Source: Pseudovibrio sp. Ad37 (GTDB lineage: Bacteria; Pseudomonadota; Alphaproteobacteria; Rhizobiales; Stappiaceae). From it: a stretch of 64,000 bases of DNA. The position numbers and the translations under genes were made by a program. Positions 9,066-17,819 of this stretch are shown here, one piece after another. Each line of letters starts with the position of its first letter. Position 1 is the first letter of the stretch. Below the pieces are notes generated by a model. It saw only the letters and a list, made by a program, of their open reading frames with translations. It searched no databases and was not told where the DNA came from. The stretch lies in assembly GCF_001623075.1 (NCBI RefSeq), contig NZ_LMCF01000067.1:89619-153618 (forward strand), in the 5' to 3' direction.

Positions 9066-9908
9066 ATGGCCCTTCTTGAAATTGAAAACCTAACGGTTGA
9101 ATTCGACACGGTTGATGGACGTTTCCGGGCTTTGGATGGTGTGAGCTATTCCGTAGATCCAGGTGAAGTTCTCGCTGTTGTGGGTGAAAGTGGATCTGGT
9201 AAATCTGTAGCCATGTTGGCTGTTATGGGCCTGCTGGCCAATAATGGACATCTATGGGCGGACAAGCTGGAGTTCGAAGGAATTGACCTTCTGACCATGT
9301 CTGCAAAAAAGCGCCGCGAGATCATTGGTAAAGACATTTCCATGATCTTCCAGGAGCCAATTGCAAGCTTGAACCCGTGCTTCACTGTCGGTGCTCAGAT
9401 TGATGAGACCCTCAAAGAGCACACCACAATGAGCCGCGGTGAACGTAAAACCCGTGCGATTGAGCTGCTCGACTCCGTTGGGATGCCTGAATCTGCGAAG
9501 GCACTGAAAAAGTACCCACACCAGATGTCTGGTGGTCAGTGCCAACGTGTGATGATTGCCATGGCAATTGCGTGTAAGCCAAAGCTGCTGATCGCTGATG
9601 AGCCAACAACTGCGCTCGACGTGACCATTCAAAAGCAGATCCTCGATCTGCTCCTTGATCTGCAGCATGAAAGCGGCATGGGCCTGATCATGATCACCCA
9701 TGACATGGCGGTGGTTGCAGAAACAGCTGACCGTGTGGTGGTTCAGTACAAAGGCAAGAAGATGGAAGAGGCAGATGTTCTCTCACTCTTTGAAAGCCCA
9801 AAGAACCCGTACACTAAGGCTCTGCTTTCCGCGCTTCCTGAAAACGCAACAGGCGATCGTTTGCCAACGGTCTCTGATTTTCACCTCGGCGATGAAGGAG
9901 CTGCATAA
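9066..9908 (+). CDS. dppD: dipeptide ABC transporter ATPase DppD, short form
   Basis: A 280-residue ATPase with Walker [10 protein letters not shown]-loop [11 protein letters not shown], signature MSGGQCQR, Walker [13 protein letters not shown] and the switch His (MITHDMA). E. coli DppD has about 327 residues and ends in a cysteine-rich oligopeptide-transporter-specific tail. This protein stops at about the position where that tail would begin and lacks the Cys cluster. Its TAA overlaps the ATG of dppF by one base. The ATPase core is complete, so it should work as half of the DppDF motor. Confidence 0.92.
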   Translation: MALLEIENLTVEFDTVDGRFRALDGVSYSVDPGEVLAVVGESGSGKSVAMLAVMGLLANNGHLWADKLEFEGIDLLTMSAKKRREIIGKDISMIFQEPIASLNPCFTVGAQIDETLKEHTTMSRGERKTRAIELLDSVGMPESAKALKKYPHQMSGGQCQRVMIAMAIACKPKLLIADEPTTALDVTIQKQILDLLLDLQHESGMGLIMITHDMAVVAETADRVVVQYKGKKMEEADVLSLFESPKNPYTKALLSALPENATGDRLPTVSDFHLGDEGAA

Positions 9909-10735
9909 TGGCTGACGATATCATCCTCGAAGCGCGCAATCTGGTTCGCGAATACCGGACCAAAGAAGGTCTCTTCGGAAAAGAGCATGTTAACCGTGCT
10001 CTGAAGGGCATCAGCTTTAGTCTGGAACGCGGCAAAACGCTTGCTGTGGTGGGAGAATCAGGCTGTGGCAAGTCCACACTGGCGCGTATTCTGACCTTGA
10101 TCGATCCGGCAACCTCAGGCGAGCTCCTCATTGAGGGCAAGCCGATCAACATCTCAAAGGAAAAGTTGTCCAAGGACATGCGCTCCAAGGTGCAGATCGT
10201 GTTCCAGAACCCGTATGGGTCTTTGAACCCGCGCCAGCGTGTTGGTGACGTTCTCACTGAACCTTTGATGATCAACACTAACTTGTCTCCAGCTGAACGC
10301 CGTGACAAGGCGATGGAAATGCTGGTCAAAGTCGGTCTTGGTCCTGAGCATTTCAACCGCTATCCGCACATGTTTTCTGGCGGTCAGCGTCAGCGTATCG
10401 CGATTGGTCGTGCACTGGTTCTCAACCCGTCACTCCTCATTCTTGATGAGCCTGTTTCAGCGTTGGACTTGTCCGTTCAGGCCCAGATACTCAACTTGCT
10501 TGCGGATTTGCAGGACGAGTTCAATCTGACCTACTTGTTCATCTCCCACGATTTGTCTGTGGTGCGCTACATCGCGAACAAGGTCATGGTGATGTATTTT
10601 GGTGAAGTGGTGGAATATGGCACACGCGACGAAGTGTTTGGAAACCCTCAGCATGAGTATACTCAGACACTGTTCAACGCGACGCCTCAGGCAGATGTCG
10701 CCCACATCAAAGCGCGGCTTGCTGCTTCTCACTAA
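9908..10735 (+). CDS. dppF: dipeptide ABC transporter ATPase DppF, short form
   Basis: A 275-residue partner ATPase. Walker A is GESGCGKST, the Q-loop is FQNPYGSLNPRQ, the signature is FSGGQRQRIAIGRAL, Walker B is LLILDEPVSALD and the switch is FISHDLSVV. As in its neighbour dppD, the C-terminal tail found in E. coli DppF (about 334 residues, Cys-rich) is missing; the protein ends about 20 residues after HEYTQTLF. Parallel shortening of both ATPases suggests the variant is a stable trait and not a truncation accident. A terminator follows at 10760. Confidence 0.92.
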   Translation: MADDIILEARNLVREYRTKEGLFGKEHVNRALKGISFSLERGKTLAVVGESGCGKSTLARILTLIDPATSGELLIEGKPINISKEKLSKDMRSKVQIVFQNPYGSLNPRQRVGDVLTEPLMINTNLSPAERRDKAMEMLVKVGLGPEHFNRYPHMFSGGQRQRIAIGRALVLNPSLLILDEPVSALDLSVQAQILNLLADLQDEFNLTYLFISHDLSVVRYIANKVMVMYFGEVVEYGTRDEVFGNPQHEYTQTLFNATPQADVAHIKARLAASH

Positions 10736-10758
10736 GTTGATTGTGTAATTTGAAAAAT

Positions 10759-10793
10759 GAAAGGGCGGTTCCCAGTGGGGAGCCGCCCTTTGT
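10759..10793 (+). terminator. terminator after dppF
   Basis: A long stem of 14 pairs including one wobble (10760-10773 with 10778-10791) and a 4-base loop, ending in TTT. It closes the dppBCDF unit. Confidence 0.75.
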
Positions 10794-11157
10794 CATTTCA
10801 TTAACGATTTTCCCAATTCAGTGCAATGTTGAAACAATTTCTTTGAAAAATGCGCAATTAAGAGGAGATTTTACCGAGATTTACGTATATGGTACTCCCG
10901 TTTGCAGCTGTTGCATATGGGGTGTGCTGGGGAGGACACAATGCAGCGGAGGGAGGTATTTTGTGCTCTATCCGCGCTATTTCTTCCTGAAATCATTCTG
11001 AACATGGCTTCTTCTTTGAGAAGAGGTTCGTAGGCTTGAGGTGAGCCTGCGGTGTGGCGCTGCAAAATCCTATGAGAAGAACTGCATCAAGCAGCTTCGA
11101 TAAATGATCAAAGGCCTTGGCTTTTGCATTCACTTTAGGTGATTGGGGACACGAGAA
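10794..11157 (+). other. upstream region of dppA2
   Basis: About 360 bases between the dppF terminator and dppA2. I see no gene: the longest plus-strand frame is 86 codons, begins upstream and has no ribosome-binding site or recognisable composition. It presumably holds an independent promoter for dppA2. Confidence 0.45.
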
Positions 11158-12741
11158 ATGAAAAAATCAATTCTTATGGGCAGTGTGTTGGCTGCAACAA
11201 TGGCGTTTGCTGCACCAGGCATGGCCAAAACACTGGTATACTGCTCAGAAGGTTCTCCTGAGGGCTTCACACCAGCGCTCTACACAGCAGGCACAACATT
11301 TGATGCGTCTTCCCGCCAGATCTTCAACAAACTGGTTGAGTTTGAGCGCGGTACAACAAGCATTGCTCCGGCACTGGCTGAAAGCTGGGACGTATCTGAA
11401 GATGGTAAGGAATACACCTTCAAGCTGCGTAAGGGCGTAAAATTCCACACCACCAAAGACTTCACTCCAACGCGTGATTTCAACGCGGACGACGTGATCT
11501 TCTCCTTCGACCGTCAGGGCAACAAAGAAAACCCATATTTCGGCGTTTCCGGCGGTAACTACGAATACTTCAACGCAATGTCCATGCCTGATCTCATCAA
11601 AGAGATCGTGAAGGTAGACGACTACACTGTGAAGTTCGTTCTGACCCGTCCAGAAGCTCCGATGATCGCAAACCTTGCGATGGATTTTGCTTCCATTCAC
11701 TCTGCTGAATATGCAGAGAAGATGATGAACAATCAGGATGCATTCGATCAGAACCCTGTAGGCACCGGCCCATTCCAGTTGGTTGGCTATCAGAAAGATG
11801 CGATCATTCGCTATAAAGCAAACCCGGATTACTGGGCTGGCAAAGCACCAATCGACAATCTGGTATTCGCGATCACTCCTGATGCATCCGTTCGCTATCA
11901 GAAGCTGAAAGCTGGCGAATGTCATGTGATGACTTATCCAAACCCTGCTGACATTGCAGCAATGAAGGAAGATCCATCGATCAACCTCATGCAGCAGGAA
12001 GGTCTGAACGTTGGGTATCTGGCATACAACACCCAGCAGGCGCCTTACGACAATCCAAAGGTGCGTAAAGCGCTGAACATGGCTGTCAACAAGCAGGCAA
12101 TTCTGGGTGCGGTGTTCCAGGGTGCTGGTAAAGTCGCTTCCAACCCAATTCCGCCAACCATCTGGTCTTACAATGCAGACCTTCAGGATGATAAATATGA
12201 TCCGGTTGCTGCAAAAGCTGCTCTGGAAGCGGAAGGCGTTAAAGATCTGAAGATGAAGATCTGGGCGATGCCTGTTCAGCGTCCATACAACCCGAACGCA
12301 CGTCGTATGGCTGAAGTTATTCAGGGCGACTTCGCGAAGGTTGGTGTTGACGTTGAGATCGTTTCCTACGAGTGGGGTGAGTACCTGAAGCGCTCTAAAG
12401 AGCTGGACCGTGACGGTGCTGTTCTGCTCGGCTGGACTGGTGACAATGGTGACCCGGACAACTTCCTCGCAGTTCTTCTTGGCTGTGACGGTGTTGGTGG
12501 TTCCAACCGCGCTCAGTGGTGTAACGCTGAATTTGAAGACCTGATCCAGAAAGCGAAAGTAACTGCTGACGTTGCTGAGCGTACCAAGCTCTATGAGCAG
12601 GCACAAGTGGTCTTCAAGCGTGAAGCTCCATGGGCAACCATCGCTCACTCTGTTGTTTCTGAGCCTATCTCTGTGAAGGTTGAAAACTACAAGATCGATC
12701 CATTCGGTGGTCACATCTTCTACGGCGTTGACCTCAAGTAA
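11158..12741 (+). CDS. dppA: dipeptide-binding protein DppA, copy 2
   Basis: A 527-residue periplasmic dipeptide-binding protein with a signal peptide (about residues 1-23, cleaved after GMA) and the same KTLVYCSEGSPEGF start as copy 1. Most of the sequence matches copy 1 residue for residue. Differences cluster near the charged loops at about residues 90-110, 130-150 and 260-290. ATG 11158 was chosen over an upstream in-frame start at 11143 because it begins the Lys-rich signal peptide. Terminators on both sides make it a single-gene transcript. It probably serves the same DppBCDF permease with different affinity or regulation. Confidence 0.93.
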   Translation: MKKSILMGSVLAATMAFAAPGMAKTLVYCSEGSPEGFTPALYTAGTTFDASSRQIFNKLVEFERGTTSIAPALAESWDVSEDGKEYTFKLRKGVKFHTTKDFTPTRDFNADDVIFSFDRQGNKENPYFGVSGGNYEYFNAMSMPDLIKEIVKVDDYTVKFVLTRPEAPMIANLAMDFASIHSAEYAEKMMNNQDAFDQNPVGTGPFQLVGYQKDAIIRYKANPDYWAGKAPIDNLVFAITPDASVRYQKLKAGECHVMTYPNPADIAAMKEDPSINLMQQEGLNVGYLAYNTQQAPYDNPKVRKALNMAVNKQAILGAVFQGAGKVASNPIPPTIWSYNADLQDDKYDPVAAKAALEAEGVKDLKMKIWAMPVQRPYNPNARRMAEVIQGDFAKVGVDVEIVSYEWGEYLKRSKELDRDGAVLLGWTGDNGDPDNFLAVLLGCDGVGGSNRAQWCNAEFEDLIQKAKVTADVAERTKLYEQAQVVFKREAPWATIAHSVVSEPISVKVENYKIDPFGGHIFYGVDLK

Positions 12742-12765
12742 TTCAGAGTTCTCTCTGGAATACGA

Positions 12766-12797
12766 AAAGCCCCGGCCATGTGCCGGGGTTTTTTTGT
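12766..12797 (+). terminator. terminator after dppA2
   Basis: A 7-bp all-GC stem (12770-12776 with 12782-12788), a 5-base loop and an uninterrupted T run. A textbook strong terminator. Confidence 0.92.
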
Positions 12798-13445
12798 TTT
12801 TGTATGCGGGTGTGTAAAAACTTATCCCCCTGGCTCGAAATCATGCCCATACTAAGCGCATGCCTACGTAACGGGCTACTGGCGGAGCGACCGTCAGTAT
12901 GTCGTAGGTTGGGCGGGGCTTCTGGAAGACGTAACGCACCTTTCAGTGGTCCGGTGAACCGAACTTCAAACGTGACCGCATGGTTTGAGGGGAAGGGCCC
13001 AGGACTATAGGGTATCACGCGGTGACGGATGCAGATGCACCGGTGGGAAATCCACTTTTGCTGAACGTGTCTGTCAAAGACGGAGGAACTGTCTGAGCAG
13101 GGAAACCTGACTGGATAAGCCACTGTCTTTTCAGGAAACTGACTATCGTACCTTATAGGCAAAAGAGGCGACGTTGTTCATTATAAGAAAGCCCGGGCAA
13201 GGCGTGTAGCCAATGCCGAAGAAACTAACTTAACAAACAGCGCAGGTATTGCCTGCCGCCTTGCTCATCCCGATTTCCGGGAACTCTGTTCCAACACTGC
13301 ATGGAAGGCCATGCGGTGCTTTAAGTGCTTGTTTATCTGCCAAGAAATCAGTGACTAGTTCCAATTACCAGATGGATTGCCCCGCACGGCTTAAAGTAGC
13401 ATCAGTCTCATACATATAGATAATGGGCTGGGAGAGCGTGAGCTG
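12798..13445. other. gene-free, hairpin-rich region before trpB (candidate structured RNA)
   Basis: About 650 bases with no supported gene but repeated strong base-pairing. A two-part arm has an outer stem 12863-12868/12903-12908 and an inner 9-bp stem 12877-12885/12891-12899. There is an 8-bp stem at about 12963-12987. Two small stems carry GAAA tetraloops (13098-13109 and 13131-13142). A 10-bp long-range stem (13195-13204 with 13257-13266) encloses smaller hairpins. Further hairpins lie at 13268-13282 and 13295-13318. I could not match it to RNase P, tmRNA, SRP RNA, TPP or cobalamin riboswitches. It could be one or two non-coding RNAs or a trpB leader. Confidence 0.4.
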
Positions 13446-14663
13446 ATGGACAATTATTTAAAAGAGTTCCCGAACAAAGAAGGCTACTTTGGTGAGTATG
13501 GCGGTGCATTCTTGCCGCCTGAGCTGGTGCCTCAGTTCGAAGAGATCGCGAAAGCCTACGAAAAGATCTCTGGCGATGCCTCCTATATCAATGAGCTGCG
13601 CTACATCCGCAAGCACTTTCAGGGCCGCCCGACCCCCATCTCGCATGCACGCAACCTGTCCAACCGGATTGGCTCAGGCGCGAACATTTACTTAAAGCGG
13701 GAAGACCTGAACCACTCCGGCGCCCACAAGCTCAACCACTGCATGGCAGAGGCTCTGCTGGCAAAGCACATGGGCAAGAAGAAGCTCATTGCAGAAACCG
13801 GGGCAGGCCAGCACGGCGTGGCCTTAGCAACAGCTGCAGCTTACTTTGAACTCGACTGCGAAATTCACATGGGTGAAGTGGATATCGAGAAAGAGCACCC
13901 AAATGTCGTCCGTATGCAATTATTGGGTGCAAAACTCGTACCGGTTGGTTTCGGTGGTCGTACCCTGAAAGAGGCTGTGGACTCAGCGTTCACATCCTAT
14001 CTGGAGCAGGCCGATGAGGCGCTGTTCGCAATCGGCTCTGTAGTGGGTCCGCACCCGTTCCCGCGCATGGTGCGCGACTTCCAGCAGATCGTGGGCATCG
14101 AGGCTCGTGAGCAGTTCACTGAAATGACCGGCAATCTGCCAGACCATGCTGTGGCATGTGTTGGTGGCGGCTCAAACGCAATGGGCCTCTTCTCTGGCTT
14201 CATTCAGGATAACTCAGTCAAACTGCACGGTGTTGAGCCAATGGGTAAGGGACCTGAGCTCGGGCAGCACGCAGCAACCATGACATTCGGCAAACCGGGC
14301 ATGCTCCATGGCTTCAAGTGCCGTGTTCTGGAAGATGAAGCAGGCAACCCTGCGCCTGTGCATTCAATTGCCTCTGGTTTGGATTACCCAGGCGTTGGAC
14401 CTGAGCACTCCTACCTGCATGATATCGGTAAGGTGCACTACACCTCAGCGACCGATGATGAGACTTTGCAAGCCTTCTGGGCACTCTCGCGTTATGAGGG
14501 GATCATTCCTGCACTGGAAAGCTCTCACGCAGTCGCGTATGCGATGAAGTTGGCTAAGGAGTGTCCGGGAGAGACAATCCTCGTCAATCTGTCAGGGCGT
14601 GGTGATAAGGATCTGGATTATGTCGCCGACAACTTTGGCACAGGCGAAGATCTGAAAATATAA
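13446..14663 (+). CDS. trpB: tryptophan synthase beta chain, stand-alone
   Basis: A 405-residue PLP enzyme that joins indole and serine to make tryptophan. Catalytic features are complete: the PLP lysine in SGAHK (K95), the catalytic Glu in AETGAGQHG (E117), the phosphate-binding GGGSNAMG and the SGRGDKD near the C terminus. It departs from the usual text: HKLNH replaces the common HKTNQ or HKINN, and the first 70 residues are divergent. No trpA or trpF is adjacent, so it is either a second, specialised beta subunit or works with a distant trpA. The hairpin-rich region upstream may regulate it. Confidence 0.88.
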   Translation: MDNYLKEFPNKEGYFGEYGGAFLPPELVPQFEEIAKAYEKISGDASYINELRYIRKHFQGRPTPISHARNLSNRIGSGANIYLKREDLNHSGAHKLNHCMAEALLAKHMGKKKLIAETGAGQHGVALATAAAYFELDCEIHMGEVDIEKEHPNVVRMQLLGAKLVPVGFGGRTLKEAVDSAFTSYLEQADEALFAIGSVVGPHPFPRMVRDFQQIVGIEAREQFTEMTGNLPDHAVACVGGGSNAMGLFSGFIQDNSVKLHGVEPMGKGPELGQHAATMTFGKPGMLHGFKCRVLEDEAGNPAPVHSIASGLDYPGVGPEHSYLHDIGKVHYTSATDDETLQAFWALSRYEGIIPALESSHAVAYAMKLAKECPGETILVNLSGRGDKDLDYVADNFGTGEDLKI

Positions 14664-14672
14664 GAAGGACAG

Positions 14673-14700
14673 AAAAGGGGGGCTTCGGCTCCCTTTCTTA
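14673..14700 (+). terminator. terminator after trpB
   Basis: A purine-rich stem closed by a TTCG tetraloop (about 14674-14698), followed by a T-rich stretch, 10 bases after the trpB stop. Confidence 0.8.
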
Positions 14701-14720
14701 ATGCGGATCGAATGACTTGA

Positions 14721-14903
14721 TCAGGCGTTCCGATTTCGGATCGCGACAAAAGAAGTGTAAGAAACACCGCCTGCACCTGAGATAAAGGCTGCAACATCAC
14801 GCGCCGGGCCGCCATACATCACGGTTTGGAAAACAACCACGAAAAAGAACAGCATCACAGACGCTGCAAAAGTCTTGCCGATAAACAAAAAAATCCGGTT
14901 CAT
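14721..14903 (-). CDS. small membrane protein, function unknown
   Basis: A 60-residue protein with one clear membrane helix at about residues 10-28, a GGPARD turn and a weaker hydrophobic segment after it, ending in basic residues. I do not recognise the family. The start is supported by an AGGA eight bases upstream of the ATG on the minus strand. It is convergent with trpB and lies about 250 bases downstream of the tRNA-Val gene on the same strand. Confidence 0.5.
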   Translation of the reverse strand: MNRIFLFIGKTFAASVMLFFFVVVFQTVMYGGPARDVAAFISGAGGVSYTSFVAIRNRNA

Positions 14904-15105
14904 AGACGTGATCCTGACCTTTAAAACTGCCCAAATTTCAGAAGCCCATCTTAGAAAAACTGCTTCAGACTTTCAAAGAATTTCTGCTTCAAAACAAAGA
15001 GTTGTGATGTGCACCACGAAAACGCCAAGGCACAACATGTTTCCAAACCCTCTGGGGCAATATGGGGAGGCAGAGTGTGTGTACAAGGAAAACAATGGAA
15101 GAAAA

Positions 15106-15137
15106 TAAAAAAGCCTCCGCGAATAATCGGGAGACTT
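15106..15137 (-). terminator. possible terminator of tRNA-Val
   Basis: Read on the minus strand, a short GC stem is followed by TTTTTTATT about 20-50 bases after the tRNA-Val gene. The stem is imperfect, so the call is tentative. Confidence 0.4.
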
Positions 15138-15157
15138 AAAGTCTTCATAAGAAGAAA

Positions 15158-15233
<76 letters not shown>

Positions 15234-15372
15234 CCGTAGGGTGGTACGCCGTGTGGCGTGAGGAGGTGTTTAGGGCCTTTGACGGGTTCTCGCAAGCCCC
15301 TGAAGAAACTTTTCCCAAAAGAATTCCAAATATATCGCTGGAGGCGGCCCCGTTGACACCATAGGCTTTGTA

Positions 15373-16647
15373 TTACTTATATTTTTCAGAGGGTTGAGCT
15401 TGGTGATAATTTGCATAAGGCATGTTGCTCACACTTAGGAGTTGTTTGCGTGGCGAACGACGAACAAAGAACAGCTTCGCCACATAAAGCCGATAGGCGG
15501 TGAACAGAGCAAGCGAACCGCTAAGGCCAATCAAAATGAGATCAGGCGTCTTGGAACCAAGCACTGGCGCAAGGATACTGATGAGTGTTGGACCTGCAAC
15601 ACTGCCCGCAGCCCAGATGAAAAGCAGATAGGTCGACAACGCAACACTGCTTTCTGGTTTCCGTTCAAATGCGTGAGCCACGCAGATAGATTGCAGCGGG
15701 AAGGAGAGGCCTCCAAGAACAACCAGCACCAGACCCAGCATGCTCAACAGATGGTAATTGTGCAGGAAACCGGAGTTCCAGCCCGTGAACGGATCAGCAA
15801 TCAGGAAGGTCACCATGATGACGGTGATTAGTGCCGAAGAACCAAGAATGAGCCATCTGCGGTCCATGCGGTCAGCAAGAGAACCAAAAGGCCATTGGAA
15901 CATCAGACGACCAATATAGATCATCGCAATCATAAGAGCCGTAGTGCTGCCTCCAACCCCGGCCTTGGACAGGGAGTAGGGCACAATGGTCAAAAGACTG
16001 GTGACAATAGCACCGGAAGCAAAAGCGCCCAGCACAGCCACAGGAGACTGAGCCCAGATTTCTTTGAATTTAATGCGCTTTGCTTTGTATGTGCGTGGTG
16101 GCACAGAGCGGGTCATGCAAAGCAATACAACAGCTGCGAGCAGAACGGCGCTGAGCAGTTCCAGCATTTGCAATGGAACCTCGGTGAATTTGGCAACGAA
16201 AATCTGTGAGAGAATGGCCATTGCACCAATCACAATGGAGTTCACAGATAAAATACGCCCACGAACTTCGTCTTTGATAGATTCATTCAGCCATGCATCA
16301 GCTGTGGCAAACAAAACCGCAAATGCCGCCCCCATGAAGAACCTGAGTACAGTCCAGAAAATGATGCTCTCTGTATTCTTGAAAAGCAAAACAAGAAGAG
16401 CTGTCAAACCAGCAGCGCCAGCAAAGGCCCTGATGTGTCCGATCCGGTTGATCATGCGTACACCACGCATACATCCAACCATGAAGCCAAGAGAGTAAGC
16501 CCCTGCCACAAGGCCAGCTTGAGAGGCAGAGCCGCCAATGCTGGCGATCTGAAGCGGCAAGCTTGTCAGCAAAGCAGAGCTCGCCAGTTGCGCAAGCGCA
16601 CTAGCCAGAATGATCGCAAACAGAGAAACGAGTGAAGCTTTAACCAT
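15373..16647 (-). CDS. MFS transporter (YcaD-like)
   Basis: A 424-residue membrane protein with 12 predicted helices and a short charged central loop. The first part (ALLTSLPLQIASIGGSAS...GAYSLGFMVGC) and the FMGAAFAVLFATADAWLNES segment are typical of the YcaD/sugar-porter-like MFS branch. The substrate cannot be read from sequence. I chose the ATG at 16647, which begins directly with the first helix; the open frame extends 10 codons further upstream. It is transcribed away from gph on the same strand. Confidence 0.85.
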   Translation of the reverse strand: MVKASLVSLFAIILASALAQLASSALLTSLPLQIASIGGSASQAGLVAGAYSLGFMVGCMRGVRMINRIGHIRAFAGAAGLTALLVLLFKNTESIIFWTVLRFFMGAAFAVLFATADAWLNESIKDEVRGRILSVNSIVIGAMAILSQIFVAKFTEVPLQMLELLSAVLLAAVVLLCMTRSVPPRTYKAKRIKFKEIWAQSPVAVLGAFASGAIVTSLLTIVPYSLSKAGVGGSTTALMIAMIYIGRLMFQWPFGSLADRMDRRWLILGSSALITVIMVTFLIADPFTGWNSGFLHNYHLLSMLGLVLVVLGGLSFPLQSICVAHAFERKPESSVALSTYLLFIWAAGSVAGPTLISILAPVLGSKTPDLILIGLSGSLALFTAYRLYVAKLFFVRRSPRKQLLSVSNMPYANYHQAQPSEKYK

Positions 16648-16835
16648 GCAGCCATTGACCTGCACCTGATGCGGCACAGTGTTCCTGTATTGACGTTGTT
16701 TCTAGGAAAACAGAGCTTTCCGATTGACTGAATGTTTCGCAGGGGAATGTGACTGCATTAAGCGAAAATTCGATCCAAGCAGTGATTTATTGATGGGAAT
16801 TACGTGGGGGAATTGAGACGGATTTGCGGCTGTAA

Positions 16836-16873
16836 ATAAAACTGCCGCCCACTGAACGAACAGGGGCGGCAGA
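16836..16873 (-). terminator. terminator after gph (minus strand)
   Basis: A GC-rich stem of about 8 bp (16842-16849 with 16864-16871). Read on the minus strand it is followed by TTTTATTT just downstream of the gph stop. Confidence 0.75.
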
Positions 16874-16897
16874 GTATCTTGTATCTAAATCAGAGAG

Positions 16898-17581
16898 TTA
16901 GGTCGGTGCGTTCTCGGCACTCAACTCTTTGACTGCCGCTTCCAGCTGGTTGTAGTGAGAAATCACCACATCAGGCCCCAATTCGCGTACAGGAATGTCT
17001 GTGTAACCGAAATCTACGGCGATCACGGGCAGGCCAGCGTTACGTGAAGCGTTGATGTCAGCCTTGGAATCGCCAATGAAAATGGAGCCTGCGCGGGAGC
17101 CACCGGCAATGTCGATTGCACCAAAGACTGGCATCGCATCTGGCTTGTTCTTGGAGAACGTGTCTCCGCCCACAACAGCATCAAACAGGTGTTCCATTTC
17201 CATGGCCCGAACCAGCGGTTTAGCCAGTTTTTCCAGTTTATTTGTGCAGATAGCTGTTTTCCAGCCAGCATCTCTCAGCCGTGCAACTGTTTCCAGCGCC
17301 TGCGGGAATGCATGGGTCTTGTCTGCAATATGTGTCTCGTAGTAGCGAATAAACTTGGCAAGCAATGGTTCCAGAACTTCATCCGTCACTTCAATCTTGC
17401 TTGCTTCGAGCCCACGGCTCATCAGCACTTTCACGCCAGCGCCGACCATTTTCCTGACCCGTTCAGGCTCAATGGCTTCAAACCCGGCTTCTACCAAAAC
17501 ATGATTCATCGACGCTGTGAGGTCTCCCATGGTCTCCAGGAGAGTACCGTCTAGGTCGAAAACCAGAACTGGTGTTGTCAT
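16898..17581 (-). CDS. gph: phosphoglycolate phosphatase, HAD family
   Basis: A 227-residue HAD-superfamily phosphatase. Motif I is FDLDGTLLET at residues 7-16, a helical cap follows (about 18-90), motif II is the T of AICTNK, and motifs III and IV are the Lys in FSKNKPDAMP and IFIGDSKADINASRNAG. The profile fits Gph, which removes 2-phosphoglycolate. Other small-molecule phosphatases of this subfamily look similar. The start at 17581 gives a protein that begins directly at the HAD fold; the open frame continues 41 codons upstream without support. It is divergent from rpiA. Confidence 0.85.
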   Translation of the reverse strand: MTTPVLVFDLDGTLLETMGDLTASMNHVLVEAGFEAIEPERVRKMVGAGVKVLMSRGLEASKIEVTDEVLEPLLAKFIRYYETHIADKTHAFPQALETVARLRDAGWKTAICTNKLEKLAKPLVRAMEMEHLFDAVVGGDTFSKNKPDAMPVFGAIDIAGGSRAGSIFIGDSKADINASRNAGLPVIAVDFGYTDIPVRELGPDVVISHYNQLEAAVKELSAENAPT

Positions 17582-17819
17582 ACTTAAGCTCGTTTCTGTT
17601 GAGAAAATCTGCGCCACACTACCGAAATTCACCGTGAAGTCAATTTGCGAGGAAAACCTATAGTGTGTTGGGTGGATTGCTGCTTGGCGGGACACACACC
17701 TCATGGTAATCAGCAGGAGTTATGTCACAGTAGACCCAAGCGCAATAACTAGGCAGAATTGTTCTTGTCTGTGAACGTTTCCGAACAAGCTTTGGGTCTG
17801 GGGAAGAGAAATTAGTCAG

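Noticed and set aside
10741..11001. 86-codon frame between dppF and dppA2
   Set aside because: It starts inside the dppF terminator hairpin and has no ribosome-binding site or recognisable features.
11245..12714. 489-codon open frame antisense to dppA2
   Set aside because: Same situation as for copy 1: an open shadow frame produced by the codon bias of dppA2.
12960..12995. Group II intron domain V
   Set aside because: The stem is similar in size but lacks the AGC catalytic triad and no intron-encoded protein is present.
12743..13162. 139-codon minus-strand frame in the region before trpB
   Set aside because: It runs into the dppA2 terminator, lacks a ribosome-binding site, is Pro/Arg/His-rich with no fold, and covers strong hairpins.
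13085..13200. RNase P RNA or TPP riboswitch
   Set aside because: Minus-strand GGCTTATC near 13120 recalls the RNase P 3' end and plus-strand CCTGACTGGATAA recalls the TPP motif, but the required GAGGAAAGTCCGGGC or CTGAGA partners are absent.
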